From JANLSE01 sp038214135 (lineage in GTDB: Bacteria; Chloroflexota; Chloroflexia; Chloroflexales; Roseiflexaceae), in the NCBI GenBank assembly GCA_038214135.1, contig JBBQSD010000013.1, positions 1 through 64,000 of the forward strand: 64,000 nt of DNA, given 5' to 3'. Positions 18,001 through 26,297 of the stretch are shown here, one piece after another. The first letter of the stretch is position 1; every line of letters begins with the position of its first letter. A program made the position numbers and the translations under genes. Below the pieces are notes generated by a model. It had not been told where the DNA came from and made no database searches. It worked only from the letters and a program-made list of their open reading frames with translations.

Positions 18001-18116
18001 TTGCCGGAGCCATTTTCGCCAGAGAGGCAGGCAATCGAAATGCCATCGAAATCGAGCCGTGGCACATCAGCACGGTAGCACATAAAATTGCGGAGTTCCA
18101 GGCTGCGTGGGATCAT
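15048..18116 (-). CDS. sbcC: SbcC/Rad50-type nuclease-complex ATPase
   Basis: 1022 residues. Walker A GENGSGKSALLD (about 34-45) sits in an N-terminal lobe. Two very long coiled coils are broken by the zinc hook CPLCG (about 509-513). The C-terminal lobe has YSGGESFRVDFAIRVALA (about 927) and Walker B LIIDEGFGSQD (about 963). With the nuclease SbcD/Mre11 this family opens and trims DNA ends and hairpins. No sbcD is adjacent in this window. Instead the downstream neighbour is the abutting SUMF1-domain gene. Given the many palindromes here, a hairpin nuclease is notable (inference). Confidence 0.95.
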   Translation of the reverse strand: MIPRSLELRNFMCYRADVPRLDFDGISIACLSGENGSGKSALLDSITWALWGEARLRSDDDLIALGETEMMVDLTFSLDSQDYRVLRKRSKGKRGQSQLEFQIRAETAWKVISGATLRETQQKIDQTLRMGFDTFSNSAFLRQGRANEFTSKEPSKRKQVLADILGLNVYEQLEDASKGHAKEVDGRTKVVDGEIQAHRTHADKRELFIDEVRLAEQRHADIERMLAAARDAYDAADARVRTLEARQPLRDERRRQMGERRVRRDELAAKVEKANRAIVAARQILADAETIRAGAAQLDAAKTALAQFDGLRDQYDQLLAQRREQEQALREARARIEQELARVEGELRSLQERAARRPKLDREIRELVVRLEQLTPIAGELEQARRTRTDLQERSRVANQLKFRKIEIQNIIEKRRDSLVASREELKRRVKQASDQLKDEARWRTELEQAQRERTLLETEQARLELLRSDEAQSTERLGALRAACDTIKAQGEQINEKIQLLTAADLASCPLCGSELGHDGLAHIQEEFQRERTELRQRFTQTKRDADSMDKQVREVKTQISEVNQRTAGLTELAGKIARLDRDLHAAEEARLRQSEDQRQLDDVQVQILKGDFEQGLRAELARVEAELTGTGGVELIETEMKRAERRIAELEKQLAEQAELNAQIQSRRNEIRQIDDNDPALHEQELRQRELTTTLQMEDYGHPQRLAIKALDSESSALGYTPDVHAATREQIKALSEWALKLTRLENAETWLAENQPLVVRDEEELRRNDAEILQAEEELRVIEAELRALEPAIRSRNETQVALRNIQNDQRVADRDLAEKQSHLKRAEEAVVLLLEREAERKRLADRKGLFDELSQAFGKKGVQALLIETAIPEIEREANTLLSGMTDNQMHVRFETQGETKKGDVTETLDIKISDALGTRDYDAYSGGESFRVDFAIRVALAKLLARRAGARLETLIIDEGFGSQDTRGRERLVEAITSIQRDFKQILVVTHIQELKDMFPVQIEVVKTALGSTWAIA

Positions 18117-18330
18117 AGTAATAGCCTATAGCAGAATTCAGAAGTCAGTATTCAGGAGTCAGAAGATGTAGCCTATAGAATGCTGAAAGCTGACGACTGA
18201 ATCCTTACATTCATCAATAATAGCAAATCTGTACGAATAGTATACCAGATTCATTCTTGTGGCGGTTGGGCCTCACCCCACTTTACGGGCACCCCTCTCC
18301 CCCTGGGAGAGGGGCTGGGGGTGAGGGTAT
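18117..18330. repeat. Heptamer repeats and G-rich hairpin terminator
   Basis: 18126-18200 holds heptamer-type repeats (CAGAAGT, CAGGAGT, GCTGAAA). At 18270-18330 CCCCTCTCC and GGAGAGGGG are framed by CCTCACCCC and GGGGTGAGGG, an extended dyad found also at 39190, 40155, 43182, 51480, 51520 and 56140. It lies just past the aminotransferase stop and may terminate it. Confidence 0.75.
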
Positions 18331-19479
18331 TCACTCATTCAACGCAGCAATCAACCGATCCAGACCTTCGCTCAGATCATCTGGTTTCGTCAGGCACGAA
18401 ATCATCATGTGTGTGCCGTGTTCATAGCCATAGAAATAGCCAGGATGCACCAGCACACCGTGTTTCAGCAGATGTACAACCAGTTCTTCCTCATCGTCCC
18501 AGCCATCGACAGCGGGAAACAGGTAGTAGCCACCATCTGGCTGGCGAGCATGAACGCTAGGGCAGGCGGCCAGTTTTGTCAGTGCCAACGAAAGGTTCGA
18601 GCGAACATACTCACGCATTTCGGCAACAAATGGCATGCCATGCTCAAACAATGCTGGCAGCATCGATTGGGTCAGCGCATTGGCCCCCAAAAACGTATCG
18701 TTGAGGAATTCAAGCCGATCCGCATAGATTTCGGTTGCGCCGCCGCTTGGGGCGATCCAACCGAGTTTCAGATCTGGCAGTGCAAACATCTTCGAAATGC
18801 CATTAAGATGGAAGACAGGCAGCAGCGGGTGTAGCGCACCAAATGGCGGCGCAGGCTGGCCCTGGGTGGTGAATTCGGCGAAGACCTCATCGCAGATCAC
18901 CGGTAGCCCAAGGCCGGTCAGGCTTGGCACAGATGTCTGGATGATCGTGCCGGTTGGGTTATGCGGCGAGATCACCAACACAGCGCGGGTCAGCGAGTCG
19001 GCCTGGGCATGCAGGCTCGCCGGGTCGATCCGCCAATCGCGGGTCTCATCGAGTGCATATGGGCGCAACTGAACGTGATGGATGGCGGCCAGATAATCGA
19101 ACAATGGGTAGCTGACAGCCGGTGCCAATATGTTATCACCAGGCTCGGTCAGCAGCGCGAACAACAGGCTATAGGCCTCGCTGGTACTTGCCGTAATAAA
19201 CAGTTCCTCTGGCCGAATATTGAGCGCTGGCGTACGGCGTTTATAGTATTCTGCGATGGCAATTCGCGCCGTGATGCTCCCGTGTGCATCCGGCTCATAG
19301 CGGCGGTTGGCCCAGTAATGTTGGGCAGCCTCCTGCAGCAGGGCTGGCGGAAAGAGCAGCCCCTGGTGCGTAGGATTACTGCTCGTCAGGTCGATATAAC
19401 CTGCCCCAGCCTGCGCCTCGCGGCGGGCGAGTTCGATCCGATTGGGCGATAGATCCTCGCCGGCCAAGAATCCGGTCAT
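18331..19479 (-). CDS. PLP-dependent class I/II aminotransferase
   Basis: About 382 residues: SSNPTHQGL near the N-terminus, SPHNPTGT (substrate Asn), VICDEVFAEF and NGISKMFALPDLKLGWI (the Lys binds PLP) define fold type I aminotransferases of the AspC/MalY-like group. The reaction is amino transfer or C-S lysis; the substrate is not predictable. ATG 19479 is preferred; a GTG three codons upstream is possible. It is divergent from the serine hydrolase gene. The hairpin at 18270-18330 follows it. Confidence 0.92.
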   Translation of the reverse strand: MTGFLAGEDLSPNRIELARREAQAGAGYIDLTSSNPTHQGLLFPPALLQEAAQHYWANRRYEPDAHGSITARIAIAEYYKRRTPALNIRPEELFITASTSEAYSLLFALLTEPGDNILAPAVSYPLFDYLAAIHHVQLRPYALDETRDWRIDPASLHAQADSLTRAVLVISPHNPTGTIIQTSVPSLTGLGLPVICDEVFAEFTTQGQPAPPFGALHPLLPVFHLNGISKMFALPDLKLGWIAPSGGATEIYADRLEFLNDTFLGANALTQSMLPALFEHGMPFVAEMREYVRSNLSLALTKLAACPSVHARQPDGGYYLFPAVDGWDDEEELVVHLLKHGVLVHPGYFYGYEHGTHMMISCLTKPDDLSEGLDRLIAALNE

Positions 19480-19557
19480 AGGTACCACTCAAGGTATAGT
19501 CGAAATGATTGGATCGCCATTATGCTGCGGGTAGGCGTTACTGTCAATCAGGCATAG

Positions 19558-19566
19558 TGGTACAAT
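19558..19566 (+). promoter_or_regulatory. Extended -10 promoter for the serine hydrolase gene
   Basis: TGG-TACAAT, with a weak TTACTG 14 bases before the TGn element (19538-19543). The predicted start near 19573 leaves a leader of about 25 bases containing AGGGA before the ATG at 19598. Confidence 0.5.
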
Positions 19567-19597
19567 CGTAATACAGCAGTTTCTTATAGGGAATAGT

Positions 19598-20662
19598 ATG
19601 CACCAATTTCGTGATCAGCAGGCGCTTCGCCAGGCACTGGAAGAGCAGCTCGGCGCGGCGCGTGTGCCTGGAATCGTTGTTGCCGCAGTTCAGGGTAATG
19701 ATCCACCATCTATCCTTGCGCTTGGTGTCGATGCCGATCAGCAGCCGTTGACCGCCACAACACTCTTTCCGGTTGCTTCGGTAACAAAACTGGCAACATC
19801 ATTGGCTGTGTTGCGCCTTGTTGATCAGGGAGCCATGGCGCTTGATGATCAACTGGCGATCCATATGCCGGATGCGGCAGCAGCTCGCGCTCCAATCACG
19901 ATCAGGGGGCTGCTCTCGCACACAGCTGGCCTGCCACTCGATCTACCAGATGCACAGGTGCCCTACCAGCTAACGCTCACATGGGCAACATTGGCAGAAG
20001 CCTGCCTGGCGATATTCCCGGATCGTGTTCCAGGCGAGCGCGTGCAGTACAGCAATGTTGGCTATGGGCTCTTGGCACTCCTGGTTGAACGTATCGGCGG
20101 GCGGGCATTTGCCGAACTGCTTGCCGAATCGGTGTTGGCACCATTGGGAATCGAGGGATTCCTTGGTGCCGAGCCTCCCCGCCCGCCTGCGCGCCTGGCC
20201 GATGTGCGTGGTAGCCATGCCGGAAGCGCCATCGAACCATTCAACTCACCATTCTGGCGCTCGCTGGCATTGCCCTGGGCCGGGCTTGTGACGAATGCGT
20301 CAGGGGCGCTGGCATTGGTGCGCGCCTTTCTTGGCACACCAGCCGATTTTCTGAATCCACTAACTCGCACAGAGGCGATCCGCAACCAAACGGGCGATCT
20401 TGGTGGTGGGTTCGTGTCACCAATGGCATGGCAACCCTGCCCATGGGGCCTTGGGCCAGATGTGCGTGGCCAGAAGAACCCGCATTGGGTTCCCGATGGC
20501 ATGCCAGATTCATTTGGGCATAGTGGCGCATCTGGCTGCCTGGCTTGGGCCGATCCGCTAACCAACACGGCCTGGGTTATTCTTGGCGCTCGGGTTGCCG
20601 ATAATGGCTGGCTGCTGCGGCGCGGCCCGGTGCTCTGTCGGGCGATTCTGGCGGCGCTGTAG
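19598..20662 (+). CDS. Serine beta-lactamase-like hydrolase (class C/EstB group)
   Basis: 354 residues with the beta-lactamase/DD-peptidase motifs S61-V-T-K64 and Y151-S-N153, then FGHSGASGCLAWADP near the C-terminus in place of KTG (HSG type). That pattern fits esterases, D-aminopeptidases and penicillin-binding protein relatives. There is no signal peptide, so it probably acts in the cytoplasm on a small ester or peptide. The length is normal. It is a single gene, with palindromic repeats after it. Confidence 0.9.
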   Translation: MHQFRDQQALRQALEEQLGAARVPGIVVAAVQGNDPPSILALGVDADQQPLTATTLFPVASVTKLATSLAVLRLVDQGAMALDDQLAIHMPDAAAARAPITIRGLLSHTAGLPLDLPDAQVPYQLTLTWATLAEACLAIFPDRVPGERVQYSNVGYGLLALLVERIGGRAFAELLAESVLAPLGIEGFLGAEPPRPPARLADVRGSHAGSAIEPFNSPFWRSLALPWAGLVTNASGALALVRAFLGTPADFLNPLTRTEAIRNQTGDLGGGFVSPMAWQPCPWGLGPDVRGQKNPHWVPDGMPDSFGHSGASGCLAWADPLTNTAWVILGARVADNGWLLRRGPVLCRAILAAL

Positions 20663-20876
20663 ATTCTCGTCGTATGGTGTATGAATGGACCTTTCCGCTT
20701 GAATTAGTTAGTGTTCGCGTGCACCATGCCCCGCAGGCTAATGGATTTTTACACGGAGATCGGGAAATCATGGATGCCCTTCCATCCGCAGGCTGAAGCC
20801 TGCGGCAAGGGGACGCTGAACCTCAGCCTGCGGAACTGTCGGATATTCTCATCATCATTGCACAAAGGAGTGTTCC
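20663..20876. repeat. Gap with REP-like palindrome
   Basis: CCGCAGGCTGAAGCCTGCGG (20786-20805) is a full dyad; half copies lie near 20730 and 20822. Nothing coding is evident. AAAGGAG immediately before 20877 is the ribosome site of the next gene. Confidence 0.75.
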
Positions 20877-21959
20877 ATGAAAGGCTTCAACGGACTCGGC
20901 CTGCACCTTGGTAATCTTTCGCAGCTCTCACACGCCCGTAGCCGTTCGATCAGCCCAGAAAATTTCGATGGCGCCAAGGGCGCTGGCGGGATGTCCGAAG
21001 ATGGCTTGGCAAAAGAATCTGCCCGCGATCTCGGGCGCGGCTGGAAGATATCGCCATTTATTCGGATTCAGCCAGGTGAGACATACACCCTGGCCGATAT
21101 TCAGGAGAGCGGCGCGATCCAGCAGATCTGGATGACGCCAACAGGCCATTGGCGCCACTCAATCCTGCGGATCTATTGGGATGATCAGGAGCAGCCATCG
21201 GTCGAATGCCCGGTTGGTGATTTCTTTGCCTGCGGATGGGGCCAGTACGCCCAGGTTTCATCGCTGGCCGTGTGTGTCAACCCAGGCAGTGCCTTCAACT
21301 GTTATTGGGAAATGCCATTTCGCAAGCGCTGCCGGATCACAATGACCAATATTGCCGCAAAGGAGATGACAGTCTACTACCAGATCAACTATACGCTGAC
21401 GGATGTGCCCAATGATGCCGCCTATTTCCACGCGCAGTTCCGGCGCACCAACCCACTGCCATATAAAGAGGTTTACACACTGCTTGATGGCGTGCGTGGC
21501 CAGGGCCAGTATGTCGGTACATACATGGCCTGGGGTGTCAATAATACCGGCTGGTGGGGCGAGGGCGAGATCAAGTTCTATATGGATGGCGATGAATGGC
21601 CAACCATCTGTGGTACGGGCACCGAGGATTATTTCTGCGGCTCGTATAACTTCGATGTTGGCAAGGAGCATGGCGGCTATCGTGAGTTCACAACTCCATA
21701 TGCCGGGCTGCCGCAGGTCATTCGCCCCGATGGAACCTATCGCTCGCAGACACGCTTTGGCCTGTATCGCTGGCATATTATGGATCCAATTCGCTATGAG
21801 GACGATCTGCGTGTGACGATTCAGGCGCTTGGTTGGCGGGTCGGCGGGCGCTATCTGCCGCTTCAGGATGACATCGCCTCGGTGGCCTACTGGTACCAGA
21901 CATTGCCAACCGCACCATTTCCCGCATTGCCAGATGCAGATTATCTTGAGTTGATCTGA
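20877..21959 (+). CDS. DUF2961 / GH172-type protein
   Basis: 360 residues: RSISPENFDGAKGAGG at the N-terminus, ARDLGRGWKISPFIRIQPGET, VECPVGDFFACGWG, and ICGTGTEDYFCGSYNF (about residue 240 on) are diagnostic of DUF2961. Characterised members are GH172 enzymes acting on difructose anhydrides and fructose/arabinose glycans. No signal peptide is present, unlike many relatives, so an intracellular oligosaccharide is the likelier substrate (inference). AAAGGAG precedes the ATG. It stands alone between repeat-rich gaps. Confidence 0.92.
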   Translation: MKGFNGLGLHLGNLSQLSHARSRSISPENFDGAKGAGGMSEDGLAKESARDLGRGWKISPFIRIQPGETYTLADIQESGAIQQIWMTPTGHWRHSILRIYWDDQEQPSVECPVGDFFACGWGQYAQVSSLAVCVNPGSAFNCYWEMPFRKRCRITMTNIAAKEMTVYYQINYTLTDVPNDAAYFHAQFRRTNPLPYKEVYTLLDGVRGQGQYVGTYMAWGVNNTGWWGEGEIKFYMDGDEWPTICGTGTEDYFCGSYNFDVGKEHGGYREFTTPYAGLPQVIRPDGTYRSQTRFGLYRWHIMDPIRYEDDLRVTIQALGWRVGGRYLPLQDDIASVAYWYQTLPTAPFPALPDADYLELI

Positions 21960-22030
21960 TATTGCAATCCTCTCGGATTTGTAAAGAGGAGGGGTTTTCC
22001 TTGGGGGCTGTGCCCCCAAACCCCCACTTT
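21960..22030 (-). repeat. ~75-bp intergenic repeat with two hairpins, copy A
   Basis: Read on the minus strand it contains TTGGGGGC/GCCCCCAA with a three-base loop, AAAACC, and AATCC-GAGA-GGATT. The same order occurs at 23826-23898 and 30160-30237. It follows the GH172-type gene stop directly, which would suit a terminator role. Confidence 0.75.
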
Positions 22031-22081
22031 GCGTTTACAACACATGCAGAATTGTTGATCCATGGCAGAGACGGCCAGGGA

Positions 22082-22090
22082 TGGTACAAT
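22082..22090 (+). promoter_or_regulatory. Extended -10 box upstream of leader repeat copy 4
   Basis: TGG-TACAAT. Transcription from about 22097 toward the exporter gene at 22277 would run through the whole repeat element at 22131-22255, making it part of a leader of about 180 bases. Confidence 0.45.
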
Positions 22091-22130
22091 ACTTGGTATT
22101 CTCAGGTAAGGAATATGAATTCAGGAATCT

Positions 22131-22255
22131 AGCTCTCAGCTGTCAGCCGTCAGCTTTTTGGTGCAGATGAAACGCCTGTGCTATCACGGTAACATTGTGG
22201 TTGGTACAGCATCTATTGGTAAAAGCTGAGAGCTGAGAGCTGAGAGCTGAAAGCT
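22131..22255 (+). repeat. ~125-bp gene-leader repeat, copy 4
   Basis: AGCTCTCAGCTGTCAGCCGT, then CAGCTTTTTGGTGCAGATGAA, a core close to copy 3 (TGCTATCACGGTAACATTGT), then (GAGAGCT)n and GAAAGCT. The element ends 21 bases before the TTG start of the exporter. AGAGGAG (22264-22270) lies between. Confidence 0.85.
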
Positions 22256-22276
22256 GACTCTCCAGAGGAGCCTCCC

Positions 22277-23770
22277 TTGAGTCGCACGCGCATTATCGTC
22301 GTCACCGCTGGGGTGATGATGAGCCTGTTTCTGGCCTCAATGGAATCAACGGTGATCGCAACAGCGATGCCAACAATTGTCAGCCAGTTGGGCGGAATCG
22401 ATAGCTATAGCTGGGTGTTTACCGCCTTTATGCTCACCTCAACAACGGTTGTTCCGGTGTTTGGAAAGTTGGCCGATATCTATGGTATTCGTCCAGTCTA
22501 TCTTGTGGCAATTGTCCTGTTCCTTGGTGGCTCGCTGCTGTGTGGGATGGCAGGCAGCATGACGGAGCTGATCATCTATCGAGCCATCCAGGGTATTGGG
22601 GCTGGCGGGTTGTTGCCACTCTCGTTTATCACAATCGGTGCGATCTTCTCATTTGAGCAACGAGCGCGCATGCAGGGCTTTTTCTCCAGTGTGTGGGGCG
22701 TTTCGGCGGTGGCAGGGCCATTATTGGGCGGGTTTCTTGTCGATACCATCTCATGGCGTTGGGTGTTCTATGTCAATATCGTTCCTGGCCTGATTGCTGC
22801 CGCACTGGTTGGGTTTGCCCTTGTCGAACGCAAACGCGAGAGTGCAACCCGCCCAGCCATTGATTTCGCTGGAGTCGTCTTGCTCAGTATTGGCTGTATT
22901 CTGTTGCTGCTTGGGTTATCCGATGTCCGTGCGGCCCAGAATTGGGCGGCCCTGATTGGCGCTGCGATCTGCTTTGGCATCCTGTCCTGGGTCGAACGGC
23001 GGGCTGCCGATCCAATCGTGCCATTGCGCCTGTTTCAGGCCCGATCCTTTGCCGTTGCCTGTGGTCACGGGGTGCTGGCCGGCTTTGCGGTGTTTGGTTG
23101 TGTCACCTTTATTCCATTGTATGCCCAGGCAGTGCTTGGCACAACGGCGACGGGTGCAGGCGCAACGCTGATTCCACTCATGCTTGGCTGGGTGTTTGCC
23201 AGTATCGTTGGCAGCCGCCTGCTTCTACGAATCTCATACCGATCCCTGGCAATGTTTGGCATGGTGCTACTCACGATTGGCGCGGCGCTGTTGCTTCTGC
23301 CAACGATCAGTGGCCTTGGGATGATCCAACTGCTGATTCCAACCGCGTTCATGGGCGTTGGTATGGGCCTGTCGATCCCTGCTTTCTTGATCACCGTGCA
23401 GAGTAGTGTGGCACGCAACGACTTAGGCGCGGCGACCTCGACGGTCCAGTTTAGCCGCAGTATTGGCGGCACATTTGGTGTGAGCGTGATGGGCGCAGTA
23501 CTCGCCGCTGGCCTAGCAGCTAGCCTGACAGCAGCTGGTGTTGATCCAAGCACGGTTTCACTCAATGGCTTGATCGATCCACTCAAGAAGAGTACAGCAT
23601 CGACACTCGATGGCACGCTGCAACTGGCGCTTGGGAGCGCGATGCACTGGGTGTTTCTGATCGCACTGGTTGCTTCAATTGGCGCACTGATTGTCACAAC
23701 ACTAGCACCGCGTGGCACCGTGCGCTCGATACAGGCAGCCCAGCCAACGCCAACGATCAGTGCAGAGTAA
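22277..23770 (+). CDS. DHA2-family (14-helix) MFS drug exporter
   Basis: 497 residues with about 14 membrane helices. Motif D1-like LASMESTVIATAMPTIV, motif A GKLADIYGIRPVYL, motif B YRAIQGIGAGG and motif C GPLLGGFLVD match the EmrB/QacA group of proton-driven multidrug exporters. The start codon is TTG 22277, supported by AGAGGAG six bases upstream. The leader holds repeat copy 4. No MarR/TetR regulator is adjacent, so the leader could be the control element (inference). Confidence 0.95.
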   Translation: MSRTRIIVVTAGVMMSLFLASMESTVIATAMPTIVSQLGGIDSYSWVFTAFMLTSTTVVPVFGKLADIYGIRPVYLVAIVLFLGGSLLCGMAGSMTELIIYRAIQGIGAGGLLPLSFITIGAIFSFEQRARMQGFFSSVWGVSAVAGPLLGGFLVDTISWRWVFYVNIVPGLIAAALVGFALVERKRESATRPAIDFAGVVLLSIGCILLLLGLSDVRAAQNWAALIGAAICFGILSWVERRAADPIVPLRLFQARSFAVACGHGVLAGFAVFGCVTFIPLYAQAVLGTTATGAGATLIPLMLGWVFASIVGSRLLLRISYRSLAMFGMVLLTIGAALLLLPTISGLGMIQLLIPTAFMGVGMGLSIPAFLITVQSSVARNDLGAATSTVQFSRSIGGTFGVSVMGAVLAAGLAASLTAAGVDPSTVSLNGLIDPLKKSTASTLDGTLQLALGSAMHWVFLIALVASIGALIVTTLAPRGTVRSIQAAQPTPTISAE

Positions 23771-23825
23771 AGTGGAGTTAATATATAACAGTCCTTTCTG
23801 GGTTATAAGCGCACGCAAGCGCACA

Positions 23826-23898
23826 GCGAGGGTTTGGGGGCGCAGCCCCCAAGAAAACCTCCCTCGCTCTCTTCACAAATCCGATAGGATTGTTATAA
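23826..23898 (+). repeat. ~75-bp intergenic repeat with two hairpins, copy B
   Basis: TTGGGGGC-GCA-GCCCCCAA followed by AAAACCTCCC, then AATCC-GATA-GGATT (23878-23891) and TTATA. It shares order and arms with 21960-22030 and 30160-30237. It ends right at the promoter of accC. Confidence 0.75.
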
Positions 23899-23899
23899 A

Positions 23900-23908
23900 T
23901 GGTATAAT
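23900..23908 (+). promoter_or_regulatory. Extended -10 promoter of accC
   Basis: TGG-TATAAT, with no clear -35. The predicted start is near 23915, giving a leader of about 30 bases to the GTG at 23944. Confidence 0.55.
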
Positions 23909-23943
23909 CCCGCCGTTCAGCATAGTAAAGACACGAGCAAACT

Positions 23944-25305
23944 GTGTTTCATAAGGTATTAGTTGCGAACCGTGGCGAGATCGCGGTTCGGATTGTTCGC
24001 GCGTGCCACGATCTTGGGATCAGGGCCGTGGTTGCCTATAGCGAGGCTGATCGAGACTCGCTTGCGGTTCGCATGGCCGATGAGGCTGTCTGTATTGGCC
24101 CAGCTGCCGCTGCCCGTTCGTATCTGAATCCATCGGCGCTGATTAGTGCTGCCCTGATCACTGGCTGCGAGGCCATTCATCCAGGCTATGGCTTCTTATC
24201 CGAGAACCCCTATTTCGCCGATATCTGCGCCGAATGTCAACTTCAGTTTATTGGCCCGTCTGGTTCTGCTATTCGTGAAATGGGCGATAAAGCGCTTGGC
24301 CGTGCAACAATGAAACGGGCTGGTGTGCCAACCGTTCCTGGTTCCGATGGCGAGCTACGCAGTATTGAAGAAGCGCTCGATCTCGCACGGTCGCTTGGCT
24401 ACCCGGTGTTGCTCAAACCCAGCGCTGGTGGTGGCGGGCGTGGGATGCGGGTGGCGAACGATGATTCGGAACTGGTGAAGGGCTATCCAATCGCTCGCGC
24501 CGAAGCCGAATCGGCATTTGGCAATGGGGCATTGCTGCTCGAAAAATACCTACCGCATATTCGGCATATCGAGATCCAGGTTCTGGCCGATAATTTTGGC
24601 CATGCGATTCATCTTGGTGAGCGCGATTGCTCATCACAGCGCCGCCATCAGAAGATCGTTGAGGAAGCGCCATCGCCGATCATCACGCCGCGATTACGCA
24701 AGCGTATGGGTGCCGATGCACTGCGCGGAATCCGTGCGATTGGCTATGTCAATGCTGGCACGCTTGAGTTCCTGGTCGATCCGAATGGCCATTACTATTT
24801 TATTGAGATGAACACGCGCATTCAGGTCGAACATCCTGTCACCGAACTCGTGACTGGCATTGATCTTGTGAAATGGCAACTGCGCATCGCAGCAGGCGAA
24901 CGTCTGACGATCAAGCAGAATGATGTTGAGATCCGTGGCCATGCCATTGAATGCCGGATCAATGCAGAAGATCCAGAGCAGGATTTCCTACCAGCCCATG
25001 GCGAAGTTGAACACTTCCTCGCACCAGGCGGGCCAGGTGTGCGCTGCGATTCGCACCTGTATTCTGGCTATGCGCCGCCACGCCACTACGATTCACTGCT
25101 TGGCAAGATTATTACATGGGGCACGGATCGCGATGAAGCATTGGATCGGATGCGCCGCGCCCTTCGTGAAACCGTGATCACTGGCGTCAAAACAACCATT
25201 CCGTTTCAATTGGCGATGATCGACGACCCGCCCTTCCGCCGTGGCGATATTTCGACCCGCTATGTCCCGGAGTTGCTCGAACGCTGGAAACAGCGCGTTG
25301 AGTGA
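23944..25305 (+). CDS. accC: Biotin carboxylase subunit of acetyl-CoA carboxylase
   Basis: 453 residues, full length. KVLVANRGEIAVRIVRACHDLGI starts the N-terminal domain. GYGFLSENP, the ATP-grasp Gly loop SAGGGGRGMR, HIEIQVLADNFGHAIHLGERDCS, and FIEMNTRIQVEHPVTE (catalytic Arg region) follow. It carboxylates biotin on the carrier AccB using ATP and bicarbonate, for malonyl-CoA in fatty acid synthesis. The start is GTG; the HKVLVANRGE start fits the family. accB is not adjacent, but the biotin ligase birA lies at 60977-61771. A pyruvate or propionyl carboxylase role is possible given the solitary position. Confidence 0.95.
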   Translation: MFHKVLVANRGEIAVRIVRACHDLGIRAVVAYSEADRDSLAVRMADEAVCIGPAAAARSYLNPSALISAALITGCEAIHPGYGFLSENPYFADICAECQLQFIGPSGSAIREMGDKALGRATMKRAGVPTVPGSDGELRSIEEALDLARSLGYPVLLKPSAGGGGRGMRVANDDSELVKGYPIARAEAESAFGNGALLLEKYLPHIRHIEIQVLADNFGHAIHLGERDCSSQRRHQKIVEEAPSPIITPRLRKRMGADALRGIRAIGYVNAGTLEFLVDPNGHYYFIEMNTRIQVEHPVTELVTGIDLVKWQLRIAAGERLTIKQNDVEIRGHAIECRINAEDPEQDFLPAHGEVEHFLAPGGPGVRCDSHLYSGYAPPRHYDSLLGKIITWGTDRDEALDRMRRALRETVITGVKTTIPFQLAMIDDPPFRRGDISTRYVPELLERWKQRVE

Positions 25306-25384
25306 CGAACTAAGTATGCAGGAGTGAGGGGAACGTTTCCGGCTGCCCGCCGCGCACAGCGGCATCCTCAGCAGACAGTGTAAA

Positions 25385-25419
25385 TGGTCTATTGGCTATC
25401 GGTTATTGGCTATCGGCTA
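25385..25419. repeat. TATCGGC heptamer repeats
   Basis: About five imperfect tandem units of TATTGGC/TATCGGC/TATCGGT sit between accC and the anti-sigma gene. The same unit occurs at 34511-34543. Confidence 0.8.
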
Positions 25420-25421
25420 TT

Positions 25422-26240
25422 TCATGTGCGTATCGTCAGATCACCCTGAATGAGTGCCGGGCCGGTTGGCCATTCACTGCCACCTGCCGGTTCGGTGGTG
25501 ACGAGTACCGCACTATAATTACTGAATGCCTGCATTGGTCGGATCATGAACCAGCGATTGCCGGGGCGGAACTCGAACGTGCCAGCGCTACTCCAACTTT
25601 TCCCATTACGTAACCAGACCTGGTAGATCTGGCCGGAGGGCGGAGCAGGCAGATTCTCAATCATCAGGCAGGCGAGTTCGCGCTGCGGAACACCCCAGAC
25701 CGTCCCCTGAGCGACGGAGCCGGACATGCGGTATGAAACGAGTGTCGGGTCATTCAGCATTCCCACAAGCGTCTGCCAGCCCTCACGATTGGCCGTTAGC
25801 GCCGTGGTTTGGGATGCCAGTTGTTGCTGGAGCGAAATATTCCAGCCCAACAGTGCCACAATCACAACCAGCGCCGTGCCAAACGCTACCCGTAATCCGA
25901 TGATCGGCCCGCGGCGTTTGCGCGCCTGAGCGGATGCTGGTGGCGCAGATGTTCGTGTGGTACTCCCGCTCGTGGCTTGCATCGTTTCGGCCTGAACAGC
26001 GGCAATCAGGCGATCACGCAGTGCCGGTGGTGGCGCTACGGGTGGCGCATCAAAGGGCAGCATCTGGACGACGCCACTATATTCGCGCAGTGTCTGCTGG
26101 CAAGTTTGGCAAGCCAGGAGATGTGTACGGGTGGGTGCATCTAGGGTTGCATCACCAATGGCATATGCCGCCAACAGTGGCCAGACCTCCTCACACACCA
26201 TGGGTAGATTGTCCTGTATCTCAGCCATCAGATCGCCCAT
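25422..26240 (-). CDS. Anti-sigma factor (zinc-binding N-terminus, anti-sigma-K C-terminus)
   Basis: About 272 residues. The N-terminal HLLACQTC is the H-X3-C-X2-C core of zinc-binding anti-sigma domains that hold an ECF sigma factor in the cytoplasm. One membrane helix (about 118-140) follows a basic RKRRG. The outer domain (GTVWGVPQRELACLMIENLP; GQIYQVWL) is the RskA/anti-sigma-K type. It lies 57 bases after the sigma gene, same strand. Release probably follows regulated proteolysis of the membrane segment (family knowledge). ATG 26240 is chosen; GTG 26243 or ATG 26228 are alternatives. Confidence 0.9.
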   Translation of the reverse strand: MGDLMAEIQDNLPMVCEEVWPLLAAYAIGDATLDAPTRTHLLACQTCQQTLREYSGVVQMLPFDAPPVAPPPALRDRLIAAVQAETMQATSGSTTRTSAPPASAQARKRRGPIIGLRVAFGTALVVIVALLGWNISLQQQLASQTTALTANREGWQTLVGMLNDPTLVSYRMSGSVAQGTVWGVPQRELACLMIENLPAPPSGQIYQVWLRNGKSWSSAGTFEFRPGNRWFMIRPMQAFSNYSAVLVTTEPAGGSEWPTGPALIQGDLTIRT

Positions 26241-26297
26241 CACGAACGTAACTCATACAACTCTATAATCATATACGTAAAAAAACGCAAAAAGAGT

